Assembly: GCF_015355785.1 (NCBI RefSeq)
Contig: NZ_JADKYW010000003.1
Span: 1 to 64,000 of the forward strand
DNA length: 64,000 bases
Direction of reading: 5' to 3'
Source: Arthrobacter gandavensis
GTDB lineage: Bacteria > Actinomycetota > Actinomycetes > Actinomycetales > Micrococcaceae
Shown here: piece after piece, positions 60,475-64,000 of the stretch
How the letters are laid out: each line of letters begins with the position of its first letter
Position numbering within the stretch: position 1 is the stretch's first letter
Notes under the pieces: generated by a model
What the model was told of the DNA's origin: nothing
Databases searched by the model: none
What the model saw: only the letters and a program-made list of their open reading frames with translations
Program-made: the position numbers and the translations under genes

Positions 60475-60965
60475 AGGCTCCAGTCTCCGCTCTTGCCGCC
60501 GGACTTTGCCAGCACCATGATGTCAGTGACCACGGCGTGCTTGTCCACTGCTTTGACCATGTCATACAGCGTCAGGGCGGCGACGGAAACGGCGGTCAGC
60601 GCTTCCATTTCGACGCCGGTGAGGGCCTTGGTCTTCACCGTTGCCTTCATCAGGATGGCGCTTTCCTGCGGCTCGAAGTCCACGGTCACCTTGGTGATGG
60701 GCAGCGGATGGCAGAGCGGAATCAGGTTAGAGGTCTGTTTGGCGGCCATGATCCCGGCGACGCGGGACACTGCAAAGGCATCGCCCTTGGGCAGGTTGCC
60801 GTCGCTGAGCAGCCGGACCACGTCTTCGGTGGTCTTCAGGACTGCCTGGGCCGTGGCAGCACGGGAGGACTCGGCCTTGGCGGACACGTCCACCATGTGG
60901 GCCGTGCCGTCTGCGCGGACGTGGGTGAGGGCCGGTGCGTCCCCGGAGTGTTCTTCCCCGGACAT
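60471..60965 (-). CDS. moaC: Cyclic pyranopterin monophosphate synthase
   Basis: A 164-residue enzyme that works after MoaA in the first step of molybdopterin synthesis. [33 protein letters not shown] and [19 protein letters not shown] carry the conserved active-site residues, including the lysine in MVKAVDK. It follows moeA by 40 bases. Confidence 0.95.
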   Translation of the reverse strand: MSGEEHSGDAPALTHVRADGTAHMVDVSAKAESSRAATAQAVLKTTEDVVRLLSDGNLPKGDAFAVSRVAGIMAAKQTSNLIPLCHPLPITKVTVDFEPQESAILMKATVKTKALTGVEMEALTAVSVAALTLYDMVKAVDKHAVVTDIMVLAKSGGKSGDWSL

Positions 60966-61005
60966 TGGTGGGGTCCTTTCGCTGGTGCTTCCAAGCCTAT
61001 GGCGC

Positions 61006-62247
61006 TTACTCCAAGAGCCATACTGTCACTTCTGCGCCGGCTTCCAGGTGTCCGGTGCTTTCCGGGATGAGGACAAGCGCGTTGGATTCGGCGAGGGCGT
61101 GGACCAAATGTGAGCCAGGGCCGCCGATCAGCGACACCCGGCCGTCGCGGAAGCGGCCGCGGCGGACCTGCAGTTTCCCCTCGGGGCTGTCTGCCGCTGC
61201 GTCCAGTACCGCGGTGACGGCGGGCCGCGGCCGGGGAAGCCCGGTCAGCGCTGAGAGGGCAGGCCGCAGGAAGACCTCACAGGAGACCAGCGCGCTGACG
61301 GGATTGCCGGGAAACCCCAGGAAGGGAACGCCGTCCACCATGCCGATACCCTGCGGACCGCCCGGCTGCATGGCCACGGAGAGGAACGCGACGCCTTCGG
61401 CTTCCAGCGCCAGCCGCACCACCTCGTAGGCACCCTTGCTGATGCCGCCGGAGGTCACCACCAGGTCTGTCCGGTCCCGGTACAGCTCGCTGCGCAGTGC
61501 GGCAAGGAAATCCTCCGGGGAATCGGCGAGGATCCGGGATCGGACTACCTCCGCTCCAGCGTCGCGAAGACTGGCCGTCAGCAGTGTGGTGTTGGCGTCG
61601 TGGATCTGTCCGGGAGCAAGGTCCACGCCCGGTTCAACTACTTCGTCCCCGGTGCTCAGCAGCGTCACGCGCACCGGCGCCAGCACCGGCACGGCTGCAA
61701 TCCCAAGTGCGGCCAGCAGGCCAAGCTGGGCAGGACCCAGCCGCGTGCCCTGGGCAAGTGCCCGGGTTCCGGCGGGGATGTCGCTGCCGGCTGCACGGAC
61801 AAACTGTCCCGTCCGAACACCGGCCGGCAGGAGCACCCGGGCACCGTTGAGATCTCCGGGATCGAAGAAGGAGTCCGGCTGCGCACGCTCAATCGGCACG
61901 ACGGCGTCCGCTCCGGCTGGAAGCATTGCTCCGGTCATGATGGGGGCAGCGGTTCCAGGGTGCAGCTCCGGGGCCGCAGTGCCGGCGGGAATAGGGGCTG
62001 CGACCTGGAGCTCAACGGTGCTCCCGTCCGGCACCGCCAGCTCCGCGGACCTGACCGCGTACCCGTCCATCTGTGAGTTGGCGAACGGGGGCAGGCTGCG
62101 CGGCGCCGGAACGTCCTCGGCTAGGATCCGCCCGGCTGCCTCGGCGAGCGTGCGCTGCTGCACCTGCCGCTTTAGGCTGTTGGCCAGCAGGGCGCGGACC
62201 GCTTGCTGGTGTTCTGCTACGGGATGAACCCGGCTGCCTGTACTCAC
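61006..62247 (-). CDS. moeA: Molybdopterin molybdenumtransferase
   Basis: A 413-residue enzyme that inserts molybdate into adenylated molybdopterin. The four-domain layout is visible: an N-terminal part with [16 protein letters not shown] (about 54-69), a beta-rich insertion, the MogA-like domain with [16 protein letters not shown], and a C-terminal domain ending near [20 protein letters not shown]-like purines before the start are weak. It heads the moe-moa set in this window. Confidence 0.94.
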   Translation of the reverse strand: MSTGSRVHPVAEHQQAVRALLANSLKRQVQQRTLAEAAGRILAEDVPAPRSLPPFANSQMDGYAVRSAELAVPDGSTVELQVAAPIPAGTAAPELHPGTAAPIMTGAMLPAGADAVVPIERAQPDSFFDPGDLNGARVLLPAGVRTGQFVRAAGSDIPAGTRALAQGTRLGPAQLGLLAALGIAAVPVLAPVRVTLLSTGDEVVEPGVDLAPGQIHDANTTLLTASLRDAGAEVVRSRILADSPEDFLAALRSELYRDRTDLVVTSGGISKGAYEVVRLALEAEGVAFLSVAMQPGGPQGIGMVDGVPFLGFPGNPVSALVSCEVFLRPALSALTGLPRPRPAVTAVLDAAADSPEGKLQVRRGRFRDGRVSLIGGPGSHLVHALAESNALVLIPESTGHLEAGAEVTVWLLE

Positions 62248-62285
62248 GTTCCCTCACTCGGATCCGTCATCGCCTGCGCATGAGT

Positions 62286-63098
62286 CTATGCCCGGATGTG
62301 GGGCTGCTGCAGGCGGGCACGCAGCCGGCTGAGCTCCGGATCCGTAAGGCCTCCGGCCCGGAGATACCCCGCGGCGGAGCCGTAGGTCTCCTCCACCCAG
62401 GCCAGGGCGGACTGGATGGCTTCAGCGGGTGCACGCGTAATCAGGGTGACGATACCTTCTGTGAGCGGAACGCCCATGCTGCCGACCATGCCCAGCATCC
62501 GCTGCGACCATTCGCCGGCAAGGTTCGCTTCGCTGCGCCCGTAATCGCCCACGACGGCCTTCCTGTCTGCGCCCGCGGCGTCCAGGATCAGCGCCGCAGC
62601 AACCCCGGTGCGGTCCTTGCCCGCGGTGCAGTGGATCAGCACTGCGCCCTCACCCGCCGCGATTTCCCCGGCGGTGCGTGCAAACTCCGCGGCACCGTGC
62701 TCCAGCATCCCGATGTAGAGCTGGCCGAGCGTGGGCAGCCGTTCCATTGCTGCCTCCATTAGCTTCATCGCGGCTGCCGGATCACCTGACGCCGCTGCAC
62801 GCTGCATCGCTTCCTCGGCCATCCCGGTGAACGCGCCTTCGATCAGCGGGAGGTCCATCTTCTCCACTTCCCTTGCTGCCGGCCCGCGGGCCGGGGCCAT
62901 CTGCTGTTCGGCCGGTGTCCGGTAGTCGATGATTACCCGGATTCCGGAACCGGCCAGGTCTGCCAGCCCCTTGGGCGTCAGCGAGCTGATGGCATCGGAG
63001 CGGTAAAGTACCCCGCTGGCGGTTGTACCGCCTCCGGTCAGCGGCAGGCCTCCGATATCACGAAAGTTGAACGTGCCCTCGAGGTTGTGGATCACCAT
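62286..63098 (-). CDS. Tyrosine-protein phosphatase-like protein
   Basis: A 270-residue cytosolic protein of the dual-specificity/PTP-like type common in actinobacteria. The signature loop LIHCTAGKDRTGVAAALIL (about 152-170) has the Cys-x5-Arg catalytic site, and NFRDIGGLP (about 10-18) and a YRSD segment are typical of this subgroup (MptpB-like). It lies between the molybdoenzyme and moeA on the same strand with gaps of 32-38 bases. Whether it acts on protein or phosphoinositide is unknown. Confidence 0.85.
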   Translation of the reverse strand: MVIHNLEGTFNFRDIGGLPLTGGGTTASGVLYRSDAISSLTPKGLADLAGSGIRVIIDYRTPAEQQMAPARGPAAREVEKMDLPLIEGAFTGMAEEAMQRAAASGDPAAAMKLMEAAMERLPTLGQLYIGMLEHGAAEFARTAGEIAAGEGAVLIHCTAGKDRTGVAAALILDAAGADRKAVVGDYGRSEANLAGEWSQRMLGMVGSMGVPLTEGIVTLITRAPAEAIQSALAWVEETYGSAAGYLRAGGLTDPELSRLRARLQQPHIRA

Positions 63099-63130
63099 GC
63101 TCCGACTTTAGCGGACCGGCTTCGGAGCGC

Positions 63131-64000
63131 TCAGCCGGCGCTGACGCGGATGGTATGCAGGCCGGTGGCGCCGTCCGGTACCACCGGGCGTACGTCCTCG
63201 TCCTGCACGTTGCCCCTGGCGTCCACCGCGCGCACCGTGAGGGTATGGTCCCCCGGCAGCAGGTCGACGTCGGCGGCGAATTGCCGCCAGGTGTCTGCTG
63301 AGATTCCGGCGGCCAGCCGGGTGTCCTGCCAGTCGCCGTCGTCCACCCGGACCTGAACCGCGCTGATGCCCGTGTGCTGCGCCCAGGCCACGCCCGCAAC
63401 CGTGGTTCTCCCCTCCGCAACCTTGGCTCCCCTGGCGGGCGTATCGATCCGGGAGGAGAGCTTGACCGGTCCGCGTTCGGACCACCCGCGGTCCGTCCAG
63501 TACGAGGTTTCGTCTGCGAAGCGGGAAACCTTTAACTCCGAGACCCACTTGGTTGCGGAGACGTAGCCGTACAGCCCGGGCACCACGAGCCGAACTGGAA
63601 AGCCGTGCTCCGGAGGCAGAGGTTCACCGTTCATGGCCACGGCAAGCAGTGAGTCACGGGCATCCGTGAGTGCCTCCAGCGGGGTGGTGGCGGTCCAGCC
63701 GTCCTCGCTTCGCGACAGCACCATGTCCGCCCCCGGCTGCACGCCGGCTTCCGCCAGGAGGATCCGCACCGGCCAGCCGAGCCACCTGGCGTTGCCGATC
63801 AGCGACCCTCCGACCTCGTTGGAGACGCAGGCAAGGGTCACCCAGCTTTCCTGGAGCGGTTTGGCCAGCAGGTCCGCGTAGGAGATCTCCACTTCCCGGT
63901 CAACCAAACCAGTGACGCGCAGCCGCCAGGTTTCCGGGTTGATCAGGGGAACCCGCAGCGCTGTATCGATGCGGTAGAAGTCCGGATTGGGAGTGATGAG
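63131..64000 (-). CDS. Sulfite-oxidase-like molybdopterin oxidoreductase (5' end outside window)
   Basis: The last 290 residues of a protein that continues beyond position 64000. The visible part begins LITPNPDFYRIDTALRVPLI, covers the molybdopterin domain with the Mo-ligand cysteine in TLACVSNEVGGSLIGNARW, and ends in the immunoglobulin-like dimerisation domain (from about residue 185 of the visible part). This is the sulfite oxidase/YedY fold; actinobacterial members often have N-terminal membrane helices, which cannot be checked here. Its position beside molybdenum-cofactor genes fits. The physiological substrate is not evident. Confidence 0.88.
   Translation of the reverse strand, partial: LITPNPDFYRIDTALRVPLINPETWRLRVTGLVDREVEISYADLLAKPLQESWVTLACVSNEVGGSLIGNARWLGWPVRILLAEAGVQPGADMVLSRSEDGWTATTPLEALTDARDSLLAVAMNGEPLPPEHGFPVRLVVPGLYGYVSATKWVSELKVSRFADETSYWTDRGWSERGPVKLSSRIDTPARGAKVAEGRTTVAGVAWAQHTGISAVQVRVDDGDWQDTRLAAGISADTWRQFAADVDLLPGDHTLTVRAVDARGNVQDEDVRPVVPDGATGLHTIRVSAG

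Overview
The window looks like a chromosome segment of a high-GC actinobacterium, most likely Arthrobacter or a close relative in the Micrococcaceae. Supporting signs are the argCJBDFRGH order, a PriA-type HisA, HelR, ClgR, RNase J, a LexA/LysM divergent pair with actinobacterial SOS boxes, an infC-rpmI-rplT operon, and several probable leaderless genes. The content is dense housekeeping sequence. I found no prophage, insertion sequence, integron, CRISPR array or tRNA gene.

Layout: 1-450 holds the promoter and boxA leader of an rRNA operon running leftward out of the window, then the tyrS terminator. 456-7029 (minus): tyrS, helR, apt, a 3-methyladenine glycosylase, an SRPBCC-domain gene and a pdxH-like oxidase. 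7127-15768 (minus): the complete arginine cluster argC-J-B-D-F-R-G-H with two ARG boxes at its promoter. 15921-17784 (plus): quinone oxidoreductase, a repeat-rich spacer, a probably frameshifted small membrane gene and a TfoX-like gene. 17845-21465 (minus): pheST. 21622-25714: a small HExxH protein, an SOS-box radical SAM gene, an ArsR/SRPBCC pair whose SRPBCC gene is broken, mutT (minus) and an MFS exporter. 25728-28755 (minus): infC (AUU start), rpmI, rplT (with an unusual C-terminal domain) and a SpoU methyltransferase. 29091-35164: a DUF1844 gene (plus), then on the minus strand an MFS transporter, sseB-like, priA, a 51-residue membrane protein, hisH, hisB and hisC.

35244-49028 is rich in DNA-repair and RNA-modification genes: a LysM protein divergent from lexA, dinG-like helicase, hflX, an RsmC-like methyltransferase, dapF-miaA-miaB, two tandem secreted lytic-transglycosylase paralogues, recX-recA and DUF3046. 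49133-56975 holds a MarR regulator, clgR, cinA, pgsA, ftsK, RNase J and dapA. 57065-64000 holds a membrane acyltransferase-like gene, an uncharacterised membrane protein, dapB, four molybdenum-cofactor genes (moaE, mogA/moaB, moaC, moeA), a tyrosine-phosphatase-like gene and the 3' part of a sulfite-oxidase-like molybdoenzyme.

The genes form recognisable circuits. LexA has candidate sites at recA, lexA, the LysM gene and the radical SAM gene. ArgR is encoded within the operon it probably represses. The infC leader appears to be a translational control element. The molybdenum-cofactor genes sit beside a plausible client enzyme. I did not find a clearly new biological system. The most unusual items are the extended L20, the structured AUU-start infC leader, the SOS-controlled radical SAM gene, two matched 56-bp palindromes and the small HExxH protein.
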